DNA of 64,000 nt from CAZSBB01 sp964605235 (GTDB lineage Bacteria; Planctomycetota; Phycisphaerae; Phycisphaerales; Phycisphaeraceae), in assembly GCA_964605235.1 (NCBI GenBank), contig CAZSBB010000002.1:124001-188000 (forward strand), in the 5' to 3' direction. A model generated the notes under the pieces. It saw only the letters and a program-made list of their open reading frames with translations, was not told where the DNA came from and searched no databases. The translations under genes and the position numbers were made by a program. Below, piece after piece: positions 34,528 to 42,407 of this stretch. Position 1 is the first letter of the stretch; every line of letters starts with the position of its first letter.

Positions 34528-34932
34528 TTACTTCTTGTCCGCGGCGGCTTCGGCCTTCGCGGGGGCGGCAGCCGGACGCGCCGGGGCGCCAGCGCGACGC
34601 TTGCGCTCGTCGAGTTCCAGCGTGCCGTAGGTCTGCTCATAACGAGCGACGGCCTGGCCCAGGGCGATCGCCAGACGCTTGGCGGCCCAGGGGTTCAGCA
34701 CGAGACGCTGATCAATCTTCAGCTGAGCGGCGTTCTTGCCGGCCGGACGCAGCGGGCCCGCGAAATCCAGGTTGAATTCCTCGGCCGAACCCCACACGCG
34801 CACCGTGGTGCTGTAGGTCACCGGGGCCTTCGAATCATCAATCTGCAACTGGACCTGCGTGTTCGCCTGCTGATTGGCGGCGCTGAGGGTCTCAATCGTG
34901 TCCGAACCAGTATCCTTCGTGTCCTTCGCCAT
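34528..34932 (-). CDS. DUF3467 family protein
   Basis: A 134-aa cytoplasmic protein with the DUF3467 pattern: a central block VRVWGSAEEFNLDFAG, then LVLNPWAAKRLAIALGQ and VARYEQTYGTLEL. The family is small and has no established biochemical function. The last ~30 residues are a low-complexity Ala/Pro/Lys tail (AGAPARPAAAPAKAEAAADKK type), which may be disordered. AGAGGA lies about 10 nt before the ATG. It is the nearest gene upstream of the giant gene, on the same strand, but 400 nt of structured leader lie between, so separate transcription is likely. The family call is firm; the role is unknown. Confidence 0.85.
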   Translation of the reverse strand: MAKDTKDTGSDTIETLSAANQQANTQVQLQIDDSKAPVTYSTTVRVWGSAEEFNLDFAGPLRPAGKNAAQLKIDQRLVLNPWAAKRLAIALGQAVARYEQTYGTLELDERKRRAGAPARPAAAPAKAEAAADKK

Positions 34933-35271
34933 GGTCTTCTTTTCCTCTAATTAAAGAACCTGTAACGGTTAAAACGATTAGCGCAAGGTAGTCGCCAGAT
35001 GCGTCTCTGTCAACCGGGCTTGCAGGGGTCACTACGTCGAGTCGCGCGGGGGATGCGCTTTGGTTGGCCGGGTGGAATTGCACGGGGGGAACTACTAGGC
35101 AATTCCGGAGGGTTATGCAGGAGTGTAACCCTGTCCACCGCAGCCTGTCAATGCCCACAACTGCAAAATTTCCGAGAAGTTGCAGTTAGCGGACCTTCGC
35201 ACAAGCTTCTGCTCTCGAGCTTGCATCACCTTGCGACAGGCGCCGATCCGATCGCCGTTTATCATCTGTTC
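34933..35271. other. Divergent intergenic region, promoters expected
   Basis: A 339-bp gap between the DUF3467 gene (minus) and the small membrane protein (plus). Both promoters should lie here, but I see no convincing -35/-10 pair. A short AT-rich stretch (about 34945-34982) is just upstream of the DUF3467 ribosome site. Small frames in this stretch have no family features and are left out. Confidence 0.4.
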
Positions 35272-35715
35272 ATGTCAACCGCCAGCGCTCTGTTGCTGCT
35301 GAACGTATCCGCCACGCTCTACATGACCGGGCTGATCTGGTTTGTGCAGGTGGTGCACTACCCGCTGTTCGCCCACGCCGACCGCGCCCGGTTCGCCGAT
35401 TTTGCCGCGCGCCATCAACGCTGGACCACTTTCGTCGTCGCACCGCCGATGCTGCTGGAACTGATCACCGCGGCAGCGCTGTGCGTCTTCCGGCCGAAGG
35501 CCCCGGCGCCCGGGTTGCCCGAGGTCGGGCTGGCGCTGGTGATCGCATTGTGGGCCAGCACCGCGCTGCTGCAGGTGCCCCAGCATCGCCGGCTGAGCAC
35601 CGGCTATGACCAGCAGGCGGTCGAACGCCTCGTCCGTTCCAACTGGTTGCGCACGCTGCTCTGGACCGGCCGCAGCGCCTTGGTGCTGACGCTGTGGTGC
35701 AACCAACCGGCGTAG
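35272..35715 (+). CDS. Small integral membrane protein (four predicted TM segments)
   Basis: A 147-aa protein. The open frame extends upstream to 34999, but the hydrophobic protein proper begins at the ATG at 35272. Residues ~5-27 (LLLLNVSATLYMTGLIWFVQ) form TM1. The phrase WFVQVVHYPLF follows and recurs in a family of uncharacterised bacterial membrane proteins. TM2 is around APPMLLELITAAALCVF, TM3 around VGLALVIALWASTALLQV, TM4 around LLWTGRSALVLTLW. No catalytic motif is visible. It stands alone on the plus strand, tail-to-tail with the SecA-like gene, 22 bp apart. The function is unknown. Confidence 0.75.
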   Translation: MSTASALLLLNVSATLYMTGLIWFVQVVHYPLFAHADRARFADFAARHQRWTTFVVAPPMLLELITAAALCVFRPKAPAPGLPEVGLALVIALWASTALLQVPQHRRLSTGYDQQAVERLVRSNWLRTLLWTGRSALVLTLWCNQPA

Positions 35716-35737
35716 GACTCAACCTCGGAGCAACAGG

Positions 35738-37717
35738 TCAGCGCGGCAGCATCCGATCCAGTTCCTCGTCATGCCGCAGCACCCCGGCGCGGCTCTTGAA
35801 GCTCTGCCGCTGGGCACGCTTCTGGGCCTGATCGAACACCACCTTCACCCAGCCCGGCAACGGCGTCTTGCGCTGGCGATACCGCGCCCGCAGTGCCGCC
35901 GACGCCTTGGCGGCATACTTGATCACCAGATCATCCTCCAGGCAGATGATGTCGCGCGAGGAGCCCACATCGCCCTGACGACCGGACCGCCCATAAAGCT
36001 GCCGGTCCACCCGCCGGGCGGTGTGCCGTTCGGTCAGGATCACATGCAGCCCGCCCGCTTCGATGACGCCCGGCCCCAGCTTGATGTCCGTGCCGCGCCC
36101 CGCCATGTTGGTCGCCACCGTGATCGCCCCGCGCTGCCCCGCCTTGGCGACGATCTGCGCCTCCGCCTTGTGATGCACGGCATTGAGCACTTCGTGCTCC
36201 AGCTTGGCCTGCGTCAACATGGCGCTGAGCATTTCCGACGCCTCGATGCTGCGCGTGCCCACCAGCACCGGGCGACCCAGTCGATTCATCTCCTGAATCT
36301 CACCCACCACCGCCTGCCACTTGAGCGCGGAGGTCGTGAAGATCAATCCCGGCAGCTTCACGCGCTTGATCGGGCGATTGGTCGGGATCACCCGCACGGG
36401 CAATCCATACGTCGACTCCAGCTCAACCACCGCTTCCGCCGCCGTGCCGGTCATGCCGCACAGGTGGGGATACTGCCGGAAAAACCGCTGAAAACTCATG
36501 CTCGCCAGCGTGTCGCGGTCCTCGGTCACCGGCACGTCATGCTTCGCCTCGGCGGCCTGGTGCATGCCATGCTGCCACTGGCGGTCCTCCATGAACCGTC
36601 CGCTGTACTCGTCGACGATCACCACCTTGTCCTCGACGATCTTGTAATGCTGCCCCTCGAAATAGCAGTGCTCGACCACCAGCGCCTGTTCCACCAGTTC
36701 CTCACGCCGGCGCACCAGCCGCCACACGCCTTTTTCTTCCGCCGACAACAGCGCGGTCAGATGCTCGCGCCCCTCATCGGTCAGCTTGACCCGGCGTTTA
36801 CGCAGGTCCACCGTGAAATCCTCGGTGGGATCGAGCTTCAGCGCCAGCTCCCGGGCACGGTGGTACATCTCGCTGTGCCCGCTCTCGTTGCGCGGCTGGG
36901 CGATGATCAGCGGCGTCACCGCTTCGTCAATCAGCACCGCATCCAATTCATCCACCAGCGCGGCAAACAGGTCCGGCACCAGCACGGCATCGCCGGCCCG
37001 CTTGCGGCCCGACAGCAGCCAGCGCGTGGACACCGGATCGGTGATGCGGCCCAAACGCAGTTGATCGCGCAGCCAGTCGGCGACCAGCTCTTTCTGCGTC
37101 AGGTACACAATCGGCTGGCGGTAGCGGATCGCCCGGTCGCCTTCCTCCGTTTCGCCGATGATTGCCGCCGAGCGCAGCCCCGCGCGACGGTACAGCGGCG
37201 CCCGGCCGTCCACGTCGCGCTCCGCGAGATAGTCGTTGACTGTGATCACATGCACCGGACGCCGCAGCCAGGCGAGCATCGTCGCCCCCAGCGCAGCGGT
37301 GAGCGTCTTGCCCTCGCCGGTGACCATTTCCACGATCTGCCCATGGAACAGCCCCAGCGCGCCCATGCACTGCACGAGGTACGGCTCCTGCCCCAGCTCC
37401 CGCCGCGCCAGCTCGCGCACGGCCGCGAGGGCGGCGCGGATGTCTTCACGCTGCTGCGACCGGCGGGCAAAGATGCTGCGGATTTCATCCACCCGGTTGT
37501 TGAGCTGTTCCTCAGTGAGTTCGTTCCACAGCTTCTGCTGCCCAACGGCGGCGGCGGCCTCCTTGCGCAGATACGCCAGGTTGACCCGGGCGTGCTTCAT
37601 CTTCGCCAGAATGCGATTGGCGACCGCATCCAACCCGCGCGGCGGCTTGACCAGCTTGCGGCGAATCCGCAGCGTGTTCCACAAAGCAAGTTCAGATTGG
37701 ACCGGGGTGGCTGTCAT
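35738..37717 (-). CDS. Short SecA-like ATPase (accessory SecA)
   Basis: A 659-aa homologue of the preprotein-translocase motor SecA, which drives unfolded proteins through SecYEG using ATP. Visible motifs: Walker A GEGKT (134-138), DEAVTP in place of the usual DEARTP (264-269), the PPXD-like LTDEGREHL, FMTGTA-like CGMTGTA, TNMAGRGTDIKLG, and LYGRSGRQGD where housekeeping SecA has AGRQGD. It is shorter than canonical SecA (about 800-1000 aa): the helical wing/scaffold end is cut back and the zinc-binding SecB tail is absent. Its ATG overlaps the TGA of the TauE/SafE gene (ATGA, 37714-37717), so it is the last gene of the cbb3 operon. It is best read as an accessory SecA (SecA2-like); the client proteins are unknown. 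Confidence 0.88.
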   Translation of the reverse strand: MTATPVQSELALWNTLRIRRKLVKPPRGLDAVANRILAKMKHARVNLAYLRKEAAAAVGQQKLWNELTEEQLNNRVDEIRSIFARRSQQREDIRAALAAVRELARRELGQEPYLVQCMGALGLFHGQIVEMVTGEGKTLTAALGATMLAWLRRPVHVITVNDYLAERDVDGRAPLYRRAGLRSAAIIGETEEGDRAIRYRQPIVYLTQKELVADWLRDQLRLGRITDPVSTRWLLSGRKRAGDAVLVPDLFAALVDELDAVLIDEAVTPLIIAQPRNESGHSEMYHRARELALKLDPTEDFTVDLRKRRVKLTDEGREHLTALLSAEEKGVWRLVRRREELVEQALVVEHCYFEGQHYKIVEDKVVIVDEYSGRFMEDRQWQHGMHQAAEAKHDVPVTEDRDTLASMSFQRFFRQYPHLCGMTGTAAEAVVELESTYGLPVRVIPTNRPIKRVKLPGLIFTTSALKWQAVVGEIQEMNRLGRPVLVGTRSIEASEMLSAMLTQAKLEHEVLNAVHHKAEAQIVAKAGQRGAITVATNMAGRGTDIKLGPGVIEAGGLHVILTERHTARRVDRQLYGRSGRQGDVGSSRDIICLEDDLVIKYAAKASAALRARYRQRKTPLPGWVKVVFDQAQKRAQRQSFKSRAGVLRHDEELDRMLPR

Positions 37718-38712
37718 GCGGCGGGGGGGAGGTCAGTGGGCACGGCATTGTAGACCAGGACCGCGCGCCGCGTCGATGCCATTTCCACAACGAGCCGGAA
37801 GCGTAAGCCACGGACAGCGTCAACAAACGCCAATGCAGTCTGGTCAACTCCGCAATCCACCGGCCGGCGGCAGCCCCACCCGGCGCTGACGCTGCCGGCT
37901 CGCTCACCGGGCATCGTCCACCGCAGCGCCGAGTGACAACAACTCTCGCGCGGCAGCAGCGCCCGATACAGCATCCACCCGCCCGCGGCGATCACCAGCA
38001 CCGCCGCCAGGCGCGTGCCCGCCGCCCGCAGGTGCACCGCCCACGGCCGATCGATCACACGCTCGAGCACGCGCGTCGCGCCCAGTACCGCTGAAAGCGA
38101 CGGCAGCGTGCCGATGCCAAAAGCGATCATGCCCGCCATCGCATGCGCGGGCGTCGGCATCGCCGCGGCGATGGGCAGCATGGCGTAAACCAACCCGCAC
38201 GGCAGCAAGCCCATCATCGCCCCCAGCAACAGGCGCGGCCAGAGCCCACGCTGCTGCACCAGAGCGTCCAATCCCCGCTTGACGCCGCTGCGTCCCCACC
38301 AGTCCGCCACCCGCTGCGTCAGCCGGATGCGGGGGATCAGTCCCAGCAGGGCAATGCCGCTGAGGATGATGAGGACCGCCAGCGCGATGGCGATGCCGCG
38401 CTGCCAGTGCTCTTCGGTGGAGCCGCGCCGGATGCCCTCGCCAACAAATCCCGCCAGCAGGCCCAGCATGCCGTAGGTCCACAGGCGACCGACGTGATAA
38501 CAGACGAAATCCAGCCACAAGCGTGGTCGGCCGGCTTTGGCGGCTGCATCATCCACCGCGACGCCATTGACCGTGACCGGCACCGGCTGGCCGGCGAACA
38601 TGCGCGAGAACCCGACGAGAATCGGCCCGCACATTCCAATGCAATGCAGACTCCCCGCGAGCCCCGCCAGGAGCATAGTCCCCAACACGCTGATCCAGGT
38701 GGCGTTGTCCAT
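37714..38712 (-). CDS. TauE/SafE-family membrane protein of the cbb3 maturation cluster
   Basis: A polytopic membrane protein of the DsbD_2/SafE type, often linked to cbb3 oxidase assembly and copper handling. The N-terminus has the hallmark AGLAGSLHCIGMCGPIL, and a second half-repeat carries GAMMGLLPCGLVYAML with the paired Pro-Cys. About six TM segments fit. I start at ATG 38712 (MDNATW); the frame also opens two codons earlier at a TTG. After the last TM there is a Cys-rich CCHS and then about 70 residues with no membrane or family character, an odd tail that may be clade-specific. It lies downstream of the copper ATPase gene and overlaps the SecA-like gene by 4 nt. Confidence 0.82.
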   Translation of the reverse strand: MDNATWISVLGTMLLAGLAGSLHCIGMCGPILVGFSRMFAGQPVPVTVNGVAVDDAAAKAGRPRLWLDFVCYHVGRLWTYGMLGLLAGFVGEGIRRGSTEEHWQRGIAIALAVLIILSGIALLGLIPRIRLTQRVADWWGRSGVKRGLDALVQQRGLWPRLLLGAMMGLLPCGLVYAMLPIAAAMPTPAHAMAGMIAFGIGTLPSLSAVLGATRVLERVIDRPWAVHLRAAGTRLAAVLVIAAGGWMLYRALLPRESCCHSALRWTMPGERAGSVSAGWGCRRPVDCGVDQTALAFVDAVRGLRFRLVVEMASTRRAVLVYNAVPTDLPPAA

Positions 38713-38850
38713 GTGCAATCCCAGTGTCGGTCAGCAGGCGCCAATGAGCAAGTCAAAGTTGCCCACCTGTTGAGGAACCCCCACATTCGCTGCGCTCATG
38801 TGCGGCTTCGCCCGTATTTCCATCTCTCCATCCCAATCTTTATCTCTTAT

Positions 38851-38876
38851 CCGTGTTCATCCGTGTTCATCCGTGG
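38851..38876. repeat. Short direct repeat of intergenic type
   Basis: The 10-mer CCGTGTTCAT occurs twice in tandem and is followed by CCGTGG. It sits in the 178-bp gap between ccoI and the SafE-like gene. This wording resembles a dispersed intergenic repeat known from many planctomycete and other genomes (recalled, not searched). Confidence 0.5.
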
Positions 38877-38890
38877 CAAAAATACATGCT

Positions 38891-40909
38891 TCACACCCGC
38901 CGACTGGTGCTGATGATCAGCAGGCTCGACACCACCATCGCGCTGGCGGCGAAGATGGGGTTGAGGTAGCCGCACACCGCCAGCGCCAGGCCGATGCCGT
39001 TGTAACCGAACGCCCAGGCGAGGTTGATGAGGATGTGCCGCCGGGTCCGCCGCGCCAGGCGGATGGTCAGCGGGATGCGGTCGAGCTTGTCCGACAGCAG
39101 CAGCACATGGCCCGACTGCTGGGCGAGGTCGATCGCGCTGTCCACGGCAAAGCCCACGTCGGCGGCGGCGAGCGCAGCGGCGTCATTGATGCCATCGCCC
39201 ACCATGGCGCAGCCGGCTTTCCCGCGCAGGCGTTCAAGCTTGTCCTGCGGCAAAAGCCCGCCCTCGGCTGGGATGTCCAGTCGCTCGCTCATGCGCGCTG
39301 CCGCTTCCGGGCGATCGCCGGTGAGCACCTGACACTGCACGCCCAGGGCGCGCAGCTCCGTCATGGTCTGGGCGGCATCGGGACGCAACTGCTCCTGCAA
39401 ACCCAGCCGCCCCACCAGCACGCCATCAACGAACACGTCCACGATCAGATCGCCGGCAGGTTGCGGGAGATCGCGGTCCACCTGGGGATGCAGCCGCGCC
39501 CCGCCGGCTTCGATGCGCTGCTGCTGCACGATGCTCGCCACCCCCACGCCGGGCAGCAAGGTCGATTCGGTCGGCTGTTCCCACGCGAGCCCGCGCGCGG
39601 TGGCGGCGTGCACCACCGAGCGGCCGATCGGATGCGGGCTGGCGGATTCGGCGGCGGCAGCGCGTTGCAGCAGCTCAGCTTCGGTCAATGGTGAGCGACA
39701 GGTCAGGGCGCGCAGCTCCATGCGGCTGGTGGTCAGGGTGCCGGTCTTGTCGAAGCAGATCTGCGTCAGCCGGGCGGCGCGTTCGAGCACGAGGCTGGAG
39801 CGAAACAGCACGCCTTGCTGCGCCGCCTTGCTCATGGCGCACCACGTCGCCAGCGGGGCCGCCAGCCCCAGAGCGCAGGGGCAACTGATGAGCAGGACGG
39901 AAAGGGCGATGAAGAGCGCATCGGAGGCTGACCCGTGCATGGCGTGGTATGCGAAGGTTCCCAGCGCCAGCAGCAGGACGCCGGGGATGAACGCGGCGGC
40001 GATGCGATCCGCCACGCGCTGCAGGGGCGGCTGCTCCAGGCGCGCTTCCCCCAGCAGTCGTTCGAGCGTGGCGACCGTGCAGTCCGCGCCGACGCGCGTG
40101 GCTTCGATCCACAGCAGGCCGTCGAGGCTGGCGCTCCCGGCAAACACGTCATCACCCGGCGCGACGGCGCGCGGCTGACTCTCGCCGGTGAGCATGCTTT
40201 CCTCCACATGGGCGCTGCCCGCGCGGACGACGCCATCGACGGGCAGCTTCTCGCCGCTGCGCACGCGCACGCGCTGGCCGACGGTGACGGCACCGGCTGG
40301 CACCGCCTGCACGTCATCGCCGGCGGCGACAAATGCCTGCTCGGGCAGCGCGCGGTCGAGTTGGGCGGTCAGCAGCGTGGCGCGACGTTTGGCGCTCGAG
40401 TCGAGATGTCCCCCGAGCGTGACCAGCACGAGGATGACGCAGGCGGTGTCGAAGTACAACCCGGGGTCGCCCTGAAGCGTATGCAGGACCGACAGCACGA
40501 ACGCCGCGGCGACGCCGATGAGGATCAGCAGGTTGGCGTCGGGTTTCCAGGGACGGCGGTCGAAACAGTCGATCAGCAGCGGCAGCCCCAGCAGGGCGAC
40601 GACGCCGGTGGCGAGGAACATCTGCAGGTAGGCGAGCAGGGAGGCGAGGGTGGAGTAGCCGGCCTCCTCGGTGACGTCATACACATGGCGGGAGTAGAAG
40701 AAATAGCTGAAGACCATGAGGTTCATGGTCAGGAAGACACCCACCGCCAGGCGCAGGTTCAGCCGGGCTGCGGGGCGGGCGGGGTGGGTGGCGTCGGCGT
40801 CGGATGGGTCGTCGAGCAGACCGTGGGCCATGCGACAACCGAAGCAGCAGAAGTCGTGGCGATCCGCTGGGGTGGGCAGGCCGCAGTGTCGACAGGGCGA
40901 GACGCTCAT
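38891..40909 (-). CDS. ccoI: Copper-translocating P-type ATPase of cbb3 oxidase assembly (CcoI/FixI type)
   Basis: A 672-aa P1B-type ATPase that exports copper across the inner membrane for assembly of the cbb3 oxidase CuB centre. The N-terminus is the short FixI-type Cys cluster (C6, C9, C21, C22, C25) and not a full ferredoxin-like HMA fold. Other landmarks: two pairs of TM helices before the actuator, TGES (241-244), the CPC metal site in the membrane (343-345), DKTGT with the phosphorylated Asp (387-391), SPHPIG in the nucleotide domain, and GDGINDAA near the end. It lies 16 bp after the 61-aa membrane peptide and upstream of the SafE-like gene, inside the cbb3 operon, which supports the CcoI assignment over a general CopA. 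Confidence 0.93.
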   Translation of the reverse strand: MSVSPCRHCGLPTPADRHDFCCFGCRMAHGLLDDPSDADATHPARPAARLNLRLAVGVFLTMNLMVFSYFFYSRHVYDVTEEAGYSTLASLLAYLQMFLATGVVALLGLPLLIDCFDRRPWKPDANLLILIGVAAAFVLSVLHTLQGDPGLYFDTACVILVLVTLGGHLDSSAKRRATLLTAQLDRALPEQAFVAAGDDVQAVPAGAVTVGQRVRVRSGEKLPVDGVVRAGSAHVEESMLTGESQPRAVAPGDDVFAGSASLDGLLWIEATRVGADCTVATLERLLGEARLEQPPLQRVADRIAAAFIPGVLLLALGTFAYHAMHGSASDALFIALSVLLISCPCALGLAAPLATWCAMSKAAQQGVLFRSSLVLERAARLTQICFDKTGTLTTSRMELRALTCRSPLTEAELLQRAAAAESASPHPIGRSVVHAATARGLAWEQPTESTLLPGVGVASIVQQQRIEAGGARLHPQVDRDLPQPAGDLIVDVFVDGVLVGRLGLQEQLRPDAAQTMTELRALGVQCQVLTGDRPEAAARMSERLDIPAEGGLLPQDKLERLRGKAGCAMVGDGINDAAALAAADVGFAVDSAIDLAQQSGHVLLLSDKLDRIPLTIRLARRTRRHILINLAWAFGYNGIGLALAVCGYLNPIFAASAMVVSSLLIISTSRRV

Positions 40910-40925
40910 GGCGTCCCATCATCGG

Positions 40926-41111
40926 CTATTTGAACAGGATGTTCTTGACGAGGTACCACAGGCCGAGGGTGACAAAGGTGATCCAGATCAGGGTGATGTA
41001 CCAGGGAAAGCTGTAGCCCTGGTAATTGAGGAACTTGTGCCGGCGCCAGGGACGCGGCTGGGCGGGGTCGCCGGCGTGCGGATCGGTCGAGTCAGGCTTC
41101 ATGCGGGGCAA
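40926..41111 (-). CDS. Small single-TM protein of the cbb3 operon
   Basis: A 61-aa peptide: a polar, Pro-rich N-terminal half (PRMKPDSTDPHAGDP), then NYQGYSFPWYITLIWITF and a TM helix ending in LWYLVKNILF. It lies between the ccoS-like gene and ccoI on the same strand. Size and place fit a small auxiliary subunit such as CcoQ or another assembly peptide, but I cannot match a named family. It is kept because it is membrane-like, in operon order, and only 16 bp from ccoI. Confidence 0.65.
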   Translation of the reverse strand: MPRMKPDSTDPHAGDPAQPRPWRRHKFLNYQGYSFPWYITLIWITFVTLGLWYLVKNILFK

Positions 41112-41245
41112 CTCCCGTGCGGGGCGAACTTGAAGAAAATTTCACTCACAGAGAGCACGGAGACACGGAGAACCAAAAAACACGGAGCGATTATCAGGGC
41201 AACGGCATTTGTAGGTCCGGGCGAGCCCGGACCTACGGCAAACGT
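41112..41245. repeat. Intergenic repeats: REP-like hairpin and CACGGAG repeats
   Basis: The gap between the ccoS-like gene and the 61-aa gene has a perfect 11-bp inverted repeat at 41211-41236 (arms GTAGGTCCGGG and CCCGGACCTAC, loop CGAG), typical of REP-like intergenic elements. Next to it, 41148-41186 repeats ACACGGAG-type words. The hairpin starts 10 nt beyond the ccoS-like stop and may also weaken or end transcription inside the operon. Confidence 0.6.
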
Positions 41246-41611
41246 TTACGCCTTGGCGACCTGCGGCGGCAGGCCGGCTTCTTCGCGGTCAATTTCCATC
41301 TGCATTTCGAGCATGCGGTACTTGGCGGCTTCGACATCGCGGAACTGCCCGGTGAGCACCGCCCACACGAACAGGCACGCGAACCCGCTGGCGACGATCA
41401 GGTATGTCAGCAGCGGCATGATGGCGAAACGAATCGACTCATCGGTGGAGAAGGTCAGCATGAACTCGATGAGCTTGAAGATGAACGCACTGCCCGCCAC
41501 CAGGGTCATGATGATGCTGAACACCCACAGGAAAATGGTGCGGCTGCGCGAACGCGGCTGCCGGGCGATCCCGCGGTCCGCAGCGGATTCAGGCTGATTT
41601 TTGGCGATCAT
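41246..41611 (-). CDS. CcoS-like cbb3 oxidase assembly protein with N-terminal extension
   Basis: A 121-aa membrane protein. The segment LFVWAVLTGQFRDVEAAKYR matches the CcoS/FixS hallmark (FLWA..SGQF.DLE....R.L), which in that family ends a very short protein needed for copper and heme insertion in cbb3 oxidase. Here it is preceded by about 60 extra residues with another TM segment (IFLWVFSIIMTLVAGSAFIF), so it is longer than the usual 50-70 aa. Its place, 40 bp after ccoO and before ccoI, agrees. The identification rests on this one motif plus context; an operon-specific membrane protein is the alternative. Confidence 0.6.
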   Translation of the reverse strand: MIAKNQPESAADRGIARQPRSRSRTIFLWVFSIIMTLVAGSAFIFKLIEFMLTFSTDESIRFAIMPLLTYLIVASGFACLFVWAVLTGQFRDVEAAKYRMLEMQMEIDREEAGLPPQVAKA

Positions 41612-41651
41612 GGCAAGCTCCCAAAACGGGATGGAGACACTGATTCAGCAA

Positions 41652-42407
41652 TCAATACGCGTCGTCTTCAGCAGCGGCCGGCGCAGGCGCGGCAGCAGGG
41701 GCAGCCGAGGCGGCGTCCGCAGCCGGCTGAGCTTGCTTGGCGCCCACCTGCGGCGTGTCAGGCATCTCGTAAGCGCGGTTGATGGTGCGCAGGTGGTAGA
41801 CGTCGGCGGGGGTGGTCTTGAGCCAACTGCCCAGCCACTGCACGTAAGCAATGATGCTCAGCCCGTCGCGGTTGGGGGTCAGCCCATCGGCTTCATAGAA
41901 CCACGGATAGGCGGGCATGACGCTCCAGGACACGACATCCGGCGGGTTGTAAAAGTGCGCCACATGCCAGTCGTTGGAGTGCACCCCTGCCTGCCGCGCC
42001 AGGTCCGGCCCGACGCGGCGGGTGCCCCACAGCGGCGGCATGGCGAGCTTGTGGTTGTACTCCTCGGGAAAACTGACCCGTCCGAAGCGCGCCTCGTCGT
42101 TGCCCCAGGGCCGCACCTGCTGCGAGTGGCAGTGCCAGCAGGCTTCGCCGACGTAAATTTTGTGCCCGCGTTTGAGTGCGGCGGCGAAGGCTTCGTGGTC
42201 GTTCATGCCGGGGAACGCCTTGTTGTAGGCGTCGGGGTACTGCTCTTTGAGCTCGGCGAAATCGACGGGGATATCCTCGGCGAGCTGCTCGACCGTGCGC
42301 ACTTCCAGATGCTGCACGGGCATCATGGGCAGCCAGCCGCTGACGCCGAACGCCAGCGCGAAGAAGCCGATGCCGGCGGTCAGGAAAATGAAGCTAAACC
42401 GTTCCAT
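41652..42407 (-). CDS. ccoO: cbb3-type cytochrome c oxidase subunit II (monoheme cytochrome c)
   Basis: A 251-aa subunit that passes electrons to the CcoN core. A single N-terminal TM anchor (FIFLTAGIGFFALAFGV) is followed by a periplasmic cytochrome c domain with heme motif CWHCH (C90-H94) in the family phrase CWHCHSQQVRPW, and a methionine ligand in SVMPAYPWF. The C-terminus is an Ala/Pro-rich low-complexity tail ending in acidic residues. The start codon lies 14 nt inside the end of ccoN, so translation is probably coupled. The assignment is secure. Confidence 0.95.
   Translation of the reverse strand: MERFSFIFLTAGIGFFALAFGVSGWLPMMPVQHLEVRTVEQLAEDIPVDFAELKEQYPDAYNKAFPGMNDHEAFAAALKRGHKIYVGEACWHCHSQQVRPWGNDEARFGRVSFPEEYNHKLAMPPLWGTRRVGPDLARQAGVHSNDWHVAHFYNPPDVVSWSVMPAYPWFYEADGLTPNRDGLSIIAYVQWLGSWLKTTPADVYHLRTINRAYEMPDTPQVGAKQAQPAADAASAAPAAAPAPAAAEDDAY

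Noticed and set aside
35738..37717. Housekeeping secA
   Set aside because: Too short, no zinc tail, changed motifs, and embedded in a cbb3 operon; a full-length secA is expected elsewhere.
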